Origin: Solirubrobacteraceae bacterium
Lineage (GTDB): Bacteria > Actinomycetota > Thermoleophilia > Solirubrobacterales > Solirubrobacteraceae
Reading direction: 5' to 3'
Assembly: GCA_023230855.1 (NCBI GenBank)
Contig: JALNWQ010000003.1
Span: forward strand, 1-64,000
DNA length: 64,000 bases
Each line of letters begins with the position of its first letter. The stretch's first letter is position 1. A program made the translations under genes and the position numbers. Shown here piece after piece: positions 25,252-34,461 of this stretch. The notes under the pieces were generated by a model. The model did no database searches and was not told where the DNA came from. It was given only the letters and a program-made list of their open reading frames with translations.

Positions 25252-26517
25252 TCACGACGGGCAGATCGCGGCGGATCCGGTCAGGGTCTTGATGAGGGGG
25301 CCGAGGTCGACGAGCGTCGTCAGCTGGTTGCAGTTGAGCATGATGATCGCCCGGAAGAGGCTGCCGTGGGCGTCGGCGGTGCTCGTCGCCGACGAGAAGT
25401 TGTGGAACGCCCAGGCGATCCAGTAGAGCATCCCCTCGTCGCGGCCCGGCGGGTTGTACGCCAGCGTGTTGGCGACGTACGTCGACACCTGCAGGACACG
25501 GCTGACGTCCGGCAGGACCGTCCGCAGGTTCGTGACGAGCGGCTCGATCTCCCGCGCGACCGGCTGGAGCTCCTTGAGCAGCGGCCGGACCTCGGTCCGC
25601 AGCGCCCGGTCGAAGTCGACCGTCAGCGGTCGCAGGGCCTTGAGCGTCCCGGTGAGGTCGCGCACCGGCGGGGTGAGGTCCTTCGCCGCCGGCCCGAGCA
25701 CGTCGGCGAGGCGCCCGGTCGACGTCAGCGCGCGGTCGGCGACGGTGACGGTCGACGGCAGCTCGCGCAGCCCGCGCCGCAGGTCGGCGTCCTGCCGCGC
25801 GACGGTCGCCAACGTGCGGCGGCCGGCGGTCACGAGGTCGGCCAGGCGGCCGTCGGACTCGGCGGCCTCGGTGACCTTCGCGATGTTGCTCACCAGGCGG
25901 GCGAGCTCGCGCCGTCGGGCGTCGAGGCTGCGGGTGACGTCGCCGAGCTGCTCGGCGGTCGGGCCGAGGGCGCGCAGCAGGCGACGGATGTCGGGGCCGC
26001 GGTCCTTGGTGCCCTCGCCGAGCCCGGCCGCGAGCGACGTGAGGAAGCCTCGCGTGTCGGAGTCGAGGGTCGACAGCAGGTCGCCGAGCGGCACGGGCGC
26101 CGTCGTGGCGGACAGGCCGATCTCCTGCGTCTCCGGCAGGACGCCCGCCTTGCGGGTGCCGGGGTCGAGCTCGACGAGCATGTCCTTCAGCGGCGTGATC
26201 GGCCGCAGGTCGACGCGGGCGTCGCGGTACACCTCGGGCAGCTGGTCGCGGTCGATCTCGAACTCGACGTGGGCACGACGGCCCTCGATCCGGGCCTCGG
26301 TGATCGTGCCGACCTTGACGCCGGACACGTTGACCGCCTGGCCGAAGCCGGGCGCGACGCCGTCGGCGGACGACAGGACCGCCTTGACGGTGTAGACGTC
26401 GCGGAACGGCACCGGGAACCGCTGCTTCACCAGCACGTACCCGGCGGCGCCGAGGCCGACGATCATCAGGCCGATGATCGCGACCAGCAGGCCGCGGAGG
26501 TTCGATCCACCGCTCAT
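25252..26517 (-). CDS. mceE: Mce family protein, fifth mce gene of operon 2 (MceE position)
   Basis: 421 residues from the ATG at 26517, which overlaps the stop of mceD2. Anchor about 9-29, then VLVKQRFPVPFRDVYTV and an Mce domain. The C-terminus has LNCNQLTTLVDLGPLIKTL and a final CPS. There is no lipobox, like the operon-1 counterpart. The two MceE proteins share LAYNPPG or GYNPPG followed by (M/T)LYW or LFWLAWA and HNF motifs near the C-terminus. Confidence 0.9.
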   Translation of the reverse strand: MSGGSNLRGLLVAIIGLMIVGLGAAGYVLVKQRFPVPFRDVYTVKAVLSSADGVAPGFGQAVNVSGVKVGTITEARIEGRRAHVEFEIDRDQLPEVYRDARVDLRPITPLKDMLVELDPGTRKAGVLPETQEIGLSATTAPVPLGDLLSTLDSDTRGFLTSLAAGLGEGTKDRGPDIRRLLRALGPTAEQLGDVTRSLDARRRELARLVSNIAKVTEAAESDGRLADLVTAGRRTLATVARQDADLRRGLRELPSTVTVADRALTSTGRLADVLGPAAKDLTPPVRDLTGTLKALRPLTVDFDRALRTEVRPLLKELQPVAREIEPLVTNLRTVLPDVSRVLQVSTYVANTLAYNPPGRDEGMLYWIAWAFHNFSSATSTADAHGSLFRAIIMLNCNQLTTLVDLGPLIKTLTGSAAICPS

Positions 26518-28046
26518 CGCGACTCCTCCCCGGCGGACCCGAGCGCGCGCTCGAGCGTCTTCACCGCGTCCTTCGTCTGGTCCGCGTTGGACTTCACGGC
26601 CTTGGCGTCGTACCCGGCGGGCTTGAACCCGGCGAACGGCGTGCCCGACTCGGAGTGCAGGCTCACGGGAGCCTGGTCGAGGCAGTTCGCGTCGGGGCGC
26701 TTGGGAGGCCGGACGTTGGGGCCGAGCCAGATCGGTCGCACGCCGTCGAGCGTCGAGTCGAGCGCGGTGACCATCTCGCCCAGGCCCGGCAGGAGCCCGC
26801 GGATGGTGTTGGTGCCCTGCGCGAGGCCGGCGCGGAACGTCACGCCGTTGGCGTCGAACGCCGCGGATCCACCGGTGAGGTTGGACGCCGCGTGGAGGAT
26901 CTCGAGCCATGCCGGCTGGCCGGTCGAGAGCTCGCCGTCGGGGACCGCCGAGTTGAGCGTCGGCCAGATCTTCTTCTCGAGGCACTGGCCGAGCGGCGAC
27001 AGCATCGGCAGCGCGAAGTCGAGCTGGTCCATCAGCGCCGGCAGGTTGCGGACCGGGTCCTCGAGCAGCCGCACGAGGCGCGGAAGCTCGGCCGGCAGCG
27101 TCATCGTCGCGAGCTGCGCGAACGCGGCGTTCGCCGGCTTGAGGGTCGGCGGGAGCTCGCGCAGGACCGGCAGCAGCGCCGTCGACAGGCGGCGGACGTC
27201 GGGCAGCGCCCGGTCGATCCGAGTCAGCGCGTCGGGCGCGTTGCGCATGAGCGACGACAGGTGCCGCAGCGACACGCGCAGGCCGTCGCGCTCGTCGGAG
27301 AACGCGCCGATGACGCGGTCGTACTCGTCGATGATCTCGGCGAGCGCCTGCGGGTCGCGGGCGAGCGTCGTCGTGAGGTTCGCGGTCGAGCGGATGCCAC
27401 GCCCCAGGTCGCCCGCGCGCTGGCCGCGCATCGCGGCGGCGACGCGCCCGGTGCTGCCGAGGCTCCGACGCAGCGCCCGGGACGCCCGGCGCAGTCCGTC
27501 GGCGCCGGTCGCCGTCGACCCGTCGTCGGCCCCCAGGCCGTCGGCGAGCGTGCCGACGACCTCGACCATCGACCCGCGGGTGTCCGCGTCCAGGGTCGTG
27601 AGGAGCTGATCGAGCTGGACCGGGGTGCTCGTGTGGGACAGCGGCACCGTGTCGCCGCCCTCGAGCTTGGCGGAGCCCGGGGTGCCGGCGTCGACGTCGA
27701 TGTAGAAGTTGCCCTCGAACGCGAGGCGCGGCTTGATCGCCATCCGCGTGTCGACGCGCAGCGCCGGGGCGTCCGGCTTGATCCGCATCGTCACGAGCGC
27801 CGACCGGTCGGTGCCGGACTCGATCGACACGACGCGACCGATGTCGAGCCCGCCGATCCGGACCGGGTTGCCGTTGCGCAGGTTGCTCGCGGTGGAGAAC
27901 ACCGCCTTGACCTCGTGACCGGACGCCAGGAACGACTGACGACCGAACGCGATGACGACCGCGCCGAAGATGAGCACGAGCGCGATGAGCGCCGCGATCG
28001 GCTTGGCGTTCGTGCGGCCCGCAGGGGCGTGGCGACGGCGCAGCAT
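26514..28046 (-). CDS. mceD: Mce family protein, fourth mce gene of operon 2 (MceD position)
   Basis: 510 residues with an anchor at about 16-36 and an Mce domain (GNPVRIGGLDIGRVVSI, AFEGNFYIDVDAG). The conserved PLGQCLEKKIWP and QPAWLEILHAASNLTGGSAAFDANG match the operon-1 gene, but the C-terminal tail is shorter. The ATG at 28046 shares ATGA with the stop of mceC2. Confidence 0.9.
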   Translation of the reverse strand: MLRRRHAPAGRTNAKPIAALIALVLIFGAVVIAFGRQSFLASGHEVKAVFSTASNLRNGNPVRIGGLDIGRVVSIESGTDRSALVTMRIKPDAPALRVDTRMAIKPRLAFEGNFYIDVDAGTPGSAKLEGGDTVPLSHTSTPVQLDQLLTTLDADTRGSMVEVVGTLADGLGADDGSTATGADGLRRASRALRRSLGSTGRVAAAMRGQRAGDLGRGIRSTANLTTTLARDPQALAEIIDEYDRVIGAFSDERDGLRVSLRHLSSLMRNAPDALTRIDRALPDVRRLSTALLPVLRELPPTLKPANAAFAQLATMTLPAELPRLVRLLEDPVRNLPALMDQLDFALPMLSPLGQCLEKKIWPTLNSAVPDGELSTGQPAWLEILHAASNLTGGSAAFDANGVTFRAGLAQGTNTIRGLLPGLGEMVTALDSTLDGVRPIWLGPNVRPPKRPDANCLDQAPVSLHSESGTPFAGFKPAGYDAKAVKSNADQTKDAVKTLERALGSAGEESR

Positions 28047-29494
28047 CAGTCGATCCCCGGGGGCGGCGTCTGCAGGAGGCCGGCGCGGCGGGCGCGCTCG
28101 ATGACGGCCGGGTCGACGGTCGTCGTCTCGGTCACCTTGCTCTGGTGTCCGGGCGGGTTGACGAGGAGGCGCTGGTCGTCATGCCACGGCTCGTTGCCGG
28201 ACTCGCACTCGTTCTCGTTCGCGTTGGGCGTGTAGTTCATGTGCAGGTTGGGCAGCGGCTCCGCGTTCTGGAGGAGCTCCAGCGGGCTCGTGCCCAGCTG
28301 CGAGAACTGCACGTTCCCGACGGACGGTCCCTGGCCGGACCCGATGGTGCCGAACACGTTGTGCCAGCCCTTGCCGAACAGCGTGATGAAGTTGCAGTGG
28401 ACCTGGGCGTCGGTGACCGCCTCGAGCAGCGGCTCGGACGCGACGACGACGTCGCCCAGGCGACGGATCGCGCCCTCGGTCTCCGGTGCGGACGAGAACG
28501 CCTGCAGCGACTGCGCGGCGGCGGTGAGGTTGCGGCCGACCTCGGGGGTCGCCCGCAGCCACGGCCGGGTGTCGGTGAACAGCGAGTTGGTCTGGGCGAC
28601 CGCGCCGGGCAGGACGTCGGCGGCGGGCCGCAGCGCGACGGCGATGTCGGCCAGGCCGTCGAGGGCGGGGCGCAACCGGGCCAGCGTCCCGCGCGCCTGG
28701 CGCGCGGTCGCCGGGAACTCGTCGATCGTGCGACCGAGCGCGTCGCGGGACCGGTCGATCGCGGCGAACGTCGTCGCGCCACCCGAGAGCATCCGGCCCA
28801 TCTGCGGACGGACCGCGGCGAACGCCGCCAGCGCTCGCTGGTAGCGGTCGATGAACGCCGCCAGGCGGGTGTCGGGCGCGGCGAGCATCCGCGACACCGA
28901 CTGCAGGGCCGGCAGGACGTCGGAGAGCTCGGCGAAGGTCTGGCCGAGCGCCGCGCCGCGACCGACGAGCGTGCCGCCGATCTCGGTGAGCGCCGTCTGG
29001 AGCGCGCGGCTCGTCCGCGTGTCGAAGACGTCGAGCAGGTCGGTGAGCTCGACGTTGCGCGACGCCTGCTCCAGGGGCAGCGTGCCGCCCTCCTCGAGCG
29101 TGCGGTCGCTGCGACCGGGGACGAGGTCGAGGTAGGTCGCGCCGAGGATCGACGCGGGGCGCACCTTGGCGCGGGTGTCGATCGGGATCTCGGGTGCGTC
29201 GAGGTCGAGCTTGACGTCGAGCATCGCCGACGGGGCCTTGCCGTCGACGCCCGGCACCGGCTCGATGTCCATGATCTGGCCGACCCGCACCCCGGCGATC
29301 CGCACCTGGTTGTTGACGACCATGCGGTTGGCGTCGGGGACCGCGACGCGGAACTCCCGGTAGCTGCGCCCGGGCACGCCGTCGTTGGCGGTGTACGACA
29401 CGTACACGACGAAGAGCAGGCCGACGATCCCGATGATCCCGATCAGCGGGTACCAGCGGGTGGCGTCCTTGCGACGACGGGTCGGGGCACTCAC
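28046..29494 (-). CDS. mceC: Mce family protein, third mce gene of operon 2 (MceC position)
   Basis: 482 residues from a GTG at 29494 that overlaps the stop of mceB2; a much longer open frame upstream is an Arg-rich shadow. Anchor about 15-36, Mce domain with VRIAGVRVGQIMDIE and SILGATYLDLVPG, stalk beginning VELTDLLDVFDTRTSRAL, and the tail LHMNYTPNANENECESGNEPW shared (in pieces) with operon 1. Confidence 0.9.
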   Translation of the reverse strand: MSAPTRRRKDATRWYPLIGIIGIVGLLFVVYVSYTANDGVPGRSYREFRVAVPDANRMVVNNQVRIAGVRVGQIMDIEPVPGVDGKAPSAMLDVKLDLDAPEIPIDTRAKVRPASILGATYLDLVPGRSDRTLEEGGTLPLEQASRNVELTDLLDVFDTRTSRALQTALTEIGGTLVGRGAALGQTFAELSDVLPALQSVSRMLAAPDTRLAAFIDRYQRALAAFAAVRPQMGRMLSGGATTFAAIDRSRDALGRTIDEFPATARQARGTLARLRPALDGLADIAVALRPAADVLPGAVAQTNSLFTDTRPWLRATPEVGRNLTAAAQSLQAFSSAPETEGAIRRLGDVVVASEPLLEAVTDAQVHCNFITLFGKGWHNVFGTIGSGQGPSVGNVQFSQLGTSPLELLQNAEPLPNLHMNYTPNANENECESGNEPWHDDQRLLVNPPGHQSKVTETTTVDPAVIERARRAGLLQTPPPGID

Positions 29495-30918
29495 TTGGAC
29501 AACCTCTCCACGACGGTGCGCAGCGCGTCCTGGACGGTCTGCGGCATGTCGGCGATGCTCACGGGATCGGCCGGCTTGCCGGGCTCCGCGCCCTTCGACG
29601 CGGCCGAGACGCGCGAGCGGACGGCGGCGCTCCGGGACCGGGCGACGTTCGGGTCGTTCTCGTGGTGCTCGGTCGAGTACGAGCCGCTCCACGACGGATC
29701 GTTGATCGGGATCCGCCCCTGCTCCGGCGCGCGGAAGTTGTGGCTGCAGCCCGGCGCCTCGCGGTCGACGAAGCACTGCAGGCGGAACCCGAGGCCGATC
29801 GGCACCATGTGCGACGTCTTGTCGTAGGCGCTCGACGTCGTCGACAGGGTGTAGAGGAAGTTCGACACCTGCTCGACGCCTCCGGTGTCGCGCAGGCTGA
29901 TGAGCAGGTCGTTGGCGAGCTGCATCGGCGTGCGGACGTCGGAGCCGAACCGCGTGAGCTGCCGCAGCACGGGCCGCGTCGGCTCCACGGCCTTGCGCGT
30001 CACGCGGGCGGCCGACTCGAGCGAGCGCAGGGCCGGCACGCCGTCCTTGGCCAGGCCTCGGAGCACGCCGTTGAGGCGGGTCAGCCCGGGCGCGGACCGC
30101 TGCAGGGCCTCCACGGTCGGGGTGAGCTTGTCGCCGACGGTGTCGAGGCTCGTGAGCGAGCGCCGGGCCTGGGTGAGCAGCGGCCCGAACTCCTCGAGCG
30201 ACGCCTTCATCCCGGGACGGTGCGCGTCCGTGGTGCGGACGACGTCGGCGGCCGACGCGACGAACCGACGCAGGTCGCGGTCGCGTCCGGCGAGCTCGAC
30301 GAGCACGGCGTCGGTGTCCCGGACGGCGGCGCGGATCTGCTCGCGCTGGCCGTCGAGGACGGCGAGGAGCCGGTTGGCCTGCTCGAGCGCCGGGTTGGCG
30401 CGACGCAGCACCGCGTTGAGGTCGGCGGCGTTGCGGCCGGACGCGGCCACGCCGAGCTCGGTGAGGATCACGCGGATCCGCTCGCTCACCGGGAGCGAGA
30501 ACGTGTCGACGACCTGCTGGAGCTGGACCGACACCTCGGTCCGTTCGACCGGCACGGTCGGCAGCCCGTCCTGCTCGGCGAGCTCCGGCTCGCCCGGGGT
30601 GCCGGGGTCGCACTGGACGAAGCTCTCCGAGATGAACCCCTCGGGGAGGATCTTGCAGCTCGCGTCGTCGTGGAACGGCGCGAACCGGTCCTCGATCCGC
30701 ACCTCCATCCGCGCCTTGCGGTCGGCGGTCAGGCGGACCTTCTCGATCGTGCCGACGCGGGCGCCGGCGATCTTCACGAGCTGGCCGGGCACCATGCCGC
30801 GGCCGGTGTCGAAGACGACGGCGAGCCGGTAATTGCGGTCGTCGGCGCCGCGGGTCGCGAGGACGACGACGATCGCGATGGCGATCGCGGCGAGGACGAA
30901 CGTGCGGAGGCGACGCAT
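29491..30918 (-). CDS. mceB: Mce family protein, second mce gene of operon 2 (MceB position)
   Basis: 475 residues with anchor about 4-21 and an Mce domain beginning RLAVVFDTGRGMVPGQLVKI. The Cys pair around KILPEGFISESFVQ is conserved with operon 1. The C-terminal region has LQCFVDREAPGCSHNF, matching LRCILQNDAPGCSAKF in operon 1, so two further Cys are conserved. The ATG at 30918 overlaps the mceA2 stop. Confidence 0.9.
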   Translation of the reverse strand: MRRLRTFVLAAIAIAIVVVLATRGADDRNYRLAVVFDTGRGMVPGQLVKIAGARVGTIEKVRLTADRKARMEVRIEDRFAPFHDDASCKILPEGFISESFVQCDPGTPGEPELAEQDGLPTVPVERTEVSVQLQQVVDTFSLPVSERIRVILTELGVAASGRNAADLNAVLRRANPALEQANRLLAVLDGQREQIRAAVRDTDAVLVELAGRDRDLRRFVASAADVVRTTDAHRPGMKASLEEFGPLLTQARRSLTSLDTVGDKLTPTVEALQRSAPGLTRLNGVLRGLAKDGVPALRSLESAARVTRKAVEPTRPVLRQLTRFGSDVRTPMQLANDLLISLRDTGGVEQVSNFLYTLSTTSSAYDKTSHMVPIGLGFRLQCFVDREAPGCSHNFRAPEQGRIPINDPSWSGSYSTEHHENDPNVARSRSAAVRSRVSAASKGAEPGKPADPVSIADMPQTVQDALRTVVERLSK

Positions 30919-32405
30919 CAGCGGCTCCCCTCCGTGCGGGACCGGACGACCTCGGGCTCGGGGGCGAGCGACCGCCGGTCACCGTCGCAGTCGCTGAACG
31001 TGCGGCAGAACGCGGTCGGGCTGTTGACCTCGGACGACATGCTCATCGTCGGGTCGCAGATGCCCTCCTTGGGGTACCACGGGTTGGACCCGTCCGGGGC
31101 CGGCGGGGCGTTGCCGCCCGGGCACCGGTTCGTCTGCCGGGTCGTGGCGTTGATGAGCCCGGGGATGAAGTCGTTGCTGCCGGTCAGCGCGCCGAGCAGC
31201 GGCGACAGGGCGCCGCCCAGCGCGGTCTGCACCGTCTGGACGAACTCCATCTTCAGGTAGTGGCCGTGGATGTGGTACTGGCCGGTTCCGATCGAGATCA
31301 GGCCGTTGACGACGCCGAGGATGAGGTCGGAGCCGTAGAACCGCAGGCCCTCGAGCATCGGCATCGAGACCTTGAGGCCCTGGGACACGTCGCGGATGCC
31401 GCTGACGAGCGGCTCCTCGAGCGCGGGGATCCGTCCGAGCGCGACGTCGACGTCCGGGACCAGGGCGTCGAGCCGGGCGGCGGTCGAGTCGGTGCGCCGC
31501 AGGGCGATCGGCAGCCGCCGCAGCAGCAGCCGCAGCTGGGCCTGGGGCTCGGGGACCGCGCGGAGCGTCGGTCGCAGGTCGTCGACGGTCGACGCGGCGC
31601 TGCGCAGCGTGCCGCCGGCCTGGCGCAGGACGGACGGCGCGCGGCGGAGCACGTCGGACAGGGCCTCGCTCTCCCCCGCGACGGCCTCGAGCGTGTCGGC
31701 CGTCTTCACGACCGCCGTCTCGAGCTGGGTGCGACGCGACGCGACGGCGCGCGCGGCGGTCGATCCGTCGCGGACGAGCTGGGTGATCGCCTGCTGGTCG
31801 GCGGCGAGGTCGCGGACGAGTCCGTGGACCGACTCCAGCGCCGGGTCGAGCTCGGCGAGCATGCGGTTGAAGTCCTCGCCGGAGGATCCGGCGTACACCT
31901 CGGCGCCGTGCTCGATGAGCCGGGCGAGCTGCTTGCGCGTGTCCGGGTCGAAGCTGTTGAGGACCGCGTCGAGGTCGACGATGCCGGCGGTGTCGTCGCG
32001 GGCGATGAGCGCGCCGTCGGGCAGCTCGGGCGCGTTGGACGGGCCGGGCCCGATGTCGATGAAGCGGTTGGTGATCGTCGCCTGGCCGACGGAGCGGATG
32101 CTCGCGCGGGTGCCCTCGCGCAGGGGGGCGAAGCGGTCGTCGGTGATCCGCATCTTGACGTTGGCGAGGCCGCCGTCGGCGATGCTGATCTCCTCGACCT
32201 TGCCGATCTGCACGCCGGCGACCTCGACGCGGGCGCCGGTGACGAGCTGGCCGGCGTTGGAGAACTGGGCGTTGAGCTCGTAGTCCGCGCCGTCGGAGCG
32301 CAGGACGGTGGCCCAGACGAGCAGCGCGACGAGCGCGACGAGGACGACCGGGATCAGCCGTCGGAGCCCCGTTCCGGGGCGGGGGGTGACCGGGGAATCG
32401 CTCAT
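30918..32405 (-). CDS. mceA: Mce family protein, first mce gene of operon 2 (MceA position)
   Basis: 495 residues: anchor about 16-35, Mce domain (VEVAGVQIGKVEEI, TITNRFIDIGPGP), helical stalk, and the four-Cys tail (TNRCPGGN, EGICDP, TAFCRTFSDC) shared with the operon-1 MceA. It starts three bases after the permease stop; unlike operon 1 the junction carries no duplication. Confidence 0.9.
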   Translation of the reverse strand: MSDSPVTPRPGTGLRRLIPVVLVALVALLVWATVLRSDGADYELNAQFSNAGQLVTGARVEVAGVQIGKVEEISIADGGLANVKMRITDDRFAPLREGTRASIRSVGQATITNRFIDIGPGPSNAPELPDGALIARDDTAGIVDLDAVLNSFDPDTRKQLARLIEHGAEVYAGSSGEDFNRMLAELDPALESVHGLVRDLAADQQAITQLVRDGSTAARAVASRRTQLETAVVKTADTLEAVAGESEALSDVLRRAPSVLRQAGGTLRSAASTVDDLRPTLRAVPEPQAQLRLLLRRLPIALRRTDSTAARLDALVPDVDVALGRIPALEEPLVSGIRDVSQGLKVSMPMLEGLRFYGSDLILGVVNGLISIGTGQYHIHGHYLKMEFVQTVQTALGGALSPLLGALTGSNDFIPGLINATTRQTNRCPGGNAPPAPDGSNPWYPKEGICDPTMSMSSEVNSPTAFCRTFSDCDGDRRSLAPEPEVVRSRTEGSR

Positions 32406-32408
32406 GGC

Positions 32409-33224
32409 TCAGCCTCCGATCGGGAGTCGCGGGACGCCGCCCCAGAAAAGCTGGGATCCGACGATGCCGATGAAGTGGACGCCGATGAGGTTGACGATCA
32501 TCGCCCGCGCGGTGGCGGTGCCGACCTCGACGGGGCCGCCGCGGACGCGGTAGCCGTAGTAGCAGCCGACGAGCACGACGAACGTCGCCATCGCCATCGC
32601 CTTGATGCCGGAGAAGAGGTAGTCCTGCGGCGACTGGAACTTCCAGAACAGCTCGAAGTAGCCGCCGGCGGAGACCTGTCCGAGCTGCACGACGACCGAG
32701 ATGTACGAGCCGAGGTAGCAGATGACGAGCGCCGTGGCGTAGATGAACGGCAGGACGAGCCACGTGCCCAGCAGGCGGGTGGAGCAGAGGAAGACGATGG
32801 AGTCCATCCCCATGACGTCGAGCGCGTCGACCTCGTCGGTGATCTGCATCGTGCCGATCTCGGCGACGTAGCCGGTCGACACCTTGGCGGCCATCATGTA
32901 GCCGAACGCGTAGGGGGCGATCTCGCGGAGGTCGGCGATGGCCGAGAACGCGCCGGCGACCGACGGGGCGCCGATCTGCTGGGCGGCGTAGGAGCCCTGG
33001 ATGCCGATGACGAGCCCGAGGGCGAAGACCATCCCCAGGACGATGAGGACCGATCCGGTGACGAGGATGCCGGCCTGGCGGAGCGCCTCGTTGCGGTAGA
33101 GCAGCGCCTTGCGGCTGAACGATCCGCGGACGACCTGCCAGGCGAAGAGCGACGAGTCGCCGGTCCACTCCCAGGCGTCCTGCGCGCGGCTCGAGAGCGA
33201 CCGCCGGTACGGCTGGCTGCTCAT
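32409..33224 (-). CDS. yrbEB: YrbE/MlaE family permease, second permease of mce operon 2
   Basis: 271 residues, nearly collinear with the operon-1 permease at 11081 from LVTGSVLIVLGMVFALGL onward, including AAKVSTGYVAEIGTMQITDE, the VDAL coupling motif and the WGGVPRLPIGG end. The two genes differ mainly in the first 45 residues. The ATG at 33224 overlaps the yrbEA2 stop. Confidence 0.93.
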   Translation of the reverse strand: MSSQPYRRSLSSRAQDAWEWTGDSSLFAWQVVRGSFSRKALLYRNEALRQAGILVTGSVLIVLGMVFALGLVIGIQGSYAAQQIGAPSVAGAFSAIADLREIAPYAFGYMMAAKVSTGYVAEIGTMQITDEVDALDVMGMDSIVFLCSTRLLGTWLVLPFIYATALVICYLGSYISVVVQLGQVSAGGYFELFWKFQSPQDYLFSGIKAMAMATFVVLVGCYYGYRVRGGPVEVGTATARAMIVNLIGVHFIGIVGSQLFWGGVPRLPIGG

Positions 33225-34030
33225 CGGACCTCCGACAGGATCGGGTTGGTCGCCAGGAGGAACTGCGTGAAGACGTAGTCGGTCGCGCCGATCATGAGGA
33301 ACGCGATGACGACCGACTGGTTGACGGCCTTGCCGACGCCCTCGGATCCTCCGGCGGCGTTCATGCCCTTGTAGCAGCAGACGATCGCGATCATCGTGCC
33401 GAACAGGGCGCACTTGACGAACGACGCGCCGAGCTCGAGCGGGGTGGCCGAGCCGAAGAACGTGGAGAAGAACGGGCCGAGCGGCGCGCCGTTCTGGACG
33501 ACGACCATGATCGCCCCGACGACGCCCGCGAGCAGCGCGATGATGTCGCAGAGGACGGTGACGAGGATGATCGCCAGGACGCGCGGCACGATGAGGCTGC
33601 GGATCGGGTCGATCCCCAGGACGCTCAGCGCGTCGGTCTCCTCGCGCACCTGACGCGCACCGAGGTCCGCGCACACCGCGGTGCCCACGACGCCCGCGAT
33701 GACGATCGCCGTGACGAACGGCGCGAACAGGCGCACGACGATGATCACGTACAGGCCGCCGAGGCGATCGAGCGCGCCGAAGAGGCCCAGGAAGTTCACC
33801 GCCTGGATGCCCGCCGGGCCGAACGACAGCGCGAACGACGTGATGACGAGCGGGAAGAACGCGATCTTCACCGCGAACCGGAACTGCTCGACGAACTCCG
33901 GGCCGTAGGAGTACGGGGGCCGGATCGCCCGCACGAGGACCATCGCGGCGAGGTGGAAGAGCCCGCCGGTCTCGACGACGATGCGTGGCCACTGCACCGC
34001 GCCCAGGCGGTTGCCCAACGCGGCGATCAC
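33221..34030 (-). CDS. yrbEA: YrbE/MlaE family permease, first gene of mce operon 2
   Basis: 269 residues from a GTG at 34030 with GGAG eight bases upstream. It has MlaE-type membrane segments, the coupling motif VREETDALSVLGIDP and the C-terminal FLLATNPILSEVR seen in operon 1. It opens the second operon. Two dyads lie 100-140 bp upstream (34133-34168); no TetR gene is adjacent, so regulation must act in trans. Confidence 0.93.
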   Translation of the reverse strand: MIAALGNRLGAVQWPRIVVETGGLFHLAAMVLVRAIRPPYSYGPEFVEQFRFAVKIAFFPLVITSFALSFGPAGIQAVNFLGLFGALDRLGGLYVIIVVRLFAPFVTAIVIAGVVGTAVCADLGARQVREETDALSVLGIDPIRSLIVPRVLAIILVTVLCDIIALLAGVVGAIMVVVQNGAPLGPFFSTFFGSATPLELGASFVKCALFGTMIAIVCCYKGMNAAGGSEGVGKAVNQSVVIAFLMIGATDYVFTQFLLATNPILSEVR

Positions 34031-34132
34031 CGTGGTCGCTCCACGATCGCGGGGCGCGATGCGCCGTCGAAGGGCGCCCGGCTCGTGCCGGTCGCCCGCT
34101 CTCCCCTCGAGTTCACGCGGGGCAGACTAACA

Positions 34133-34168
34133 CAAGACATGGTGTCTGGTCATCAATTTCGAAACTTG
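34133..34168. promoter_or_regulatory. Two adjacent dyads upstream of mce operon 2
   Basis: CAAGACATGGTGTCTGG (34133-34149) is a member of the 17-bp operator family (core AGACA/TGTCT). CAATTTCGAAACTTG (34154-34168) is an inverted repeat with one mismatch, related to AAGTTTTCAAACTT upstream of mce operon 1. Both operons thus have the same pair of site types. Confidence 0.65.
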
Positions 34169-34461
34169 CCTGCACGCGATATCCGTGACTCGGGATGGCG
34201 CGACGTCCGGACCGGCTGGGGGCCCCGGGCGCGCCGTACCGCGGATCACGGCGCGGTACTGCGCGCGCATCGTGCCGTGCGTCGGTCGCGGCGCGACGGC
34301 GGCGACCGTGGCGCATCGCCGCGGGCGCGCCCATCCATCCGAACTCCGTGTCCAGATCGCGCGACGTCGCACCGAACGCCGCATCCAGCGCGACGCTAGC
34401 AGCGGCCGACCGGGCCGTGGGAACGAATCGAGGGACGGGGGCGACCCCCGCGGCCCCGCGA
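34169..34461. other. Intergenic stretch without recognisable gene
   Basis: About 290 bases between the mce operon 2 promoter and the PaaG-like gene. Reading frames across it are Arg/Ala-rich and match nothing I recognise. No hairpin or repeat stands out. Confidence 0.4.

Noticed and set aside
34169..34461. Small protein gene read on the minus strand (SVALDAAFGATSRD frame)
   Set aside because: No start with a ribosome binding site, no motif, and competing frames are equally open.
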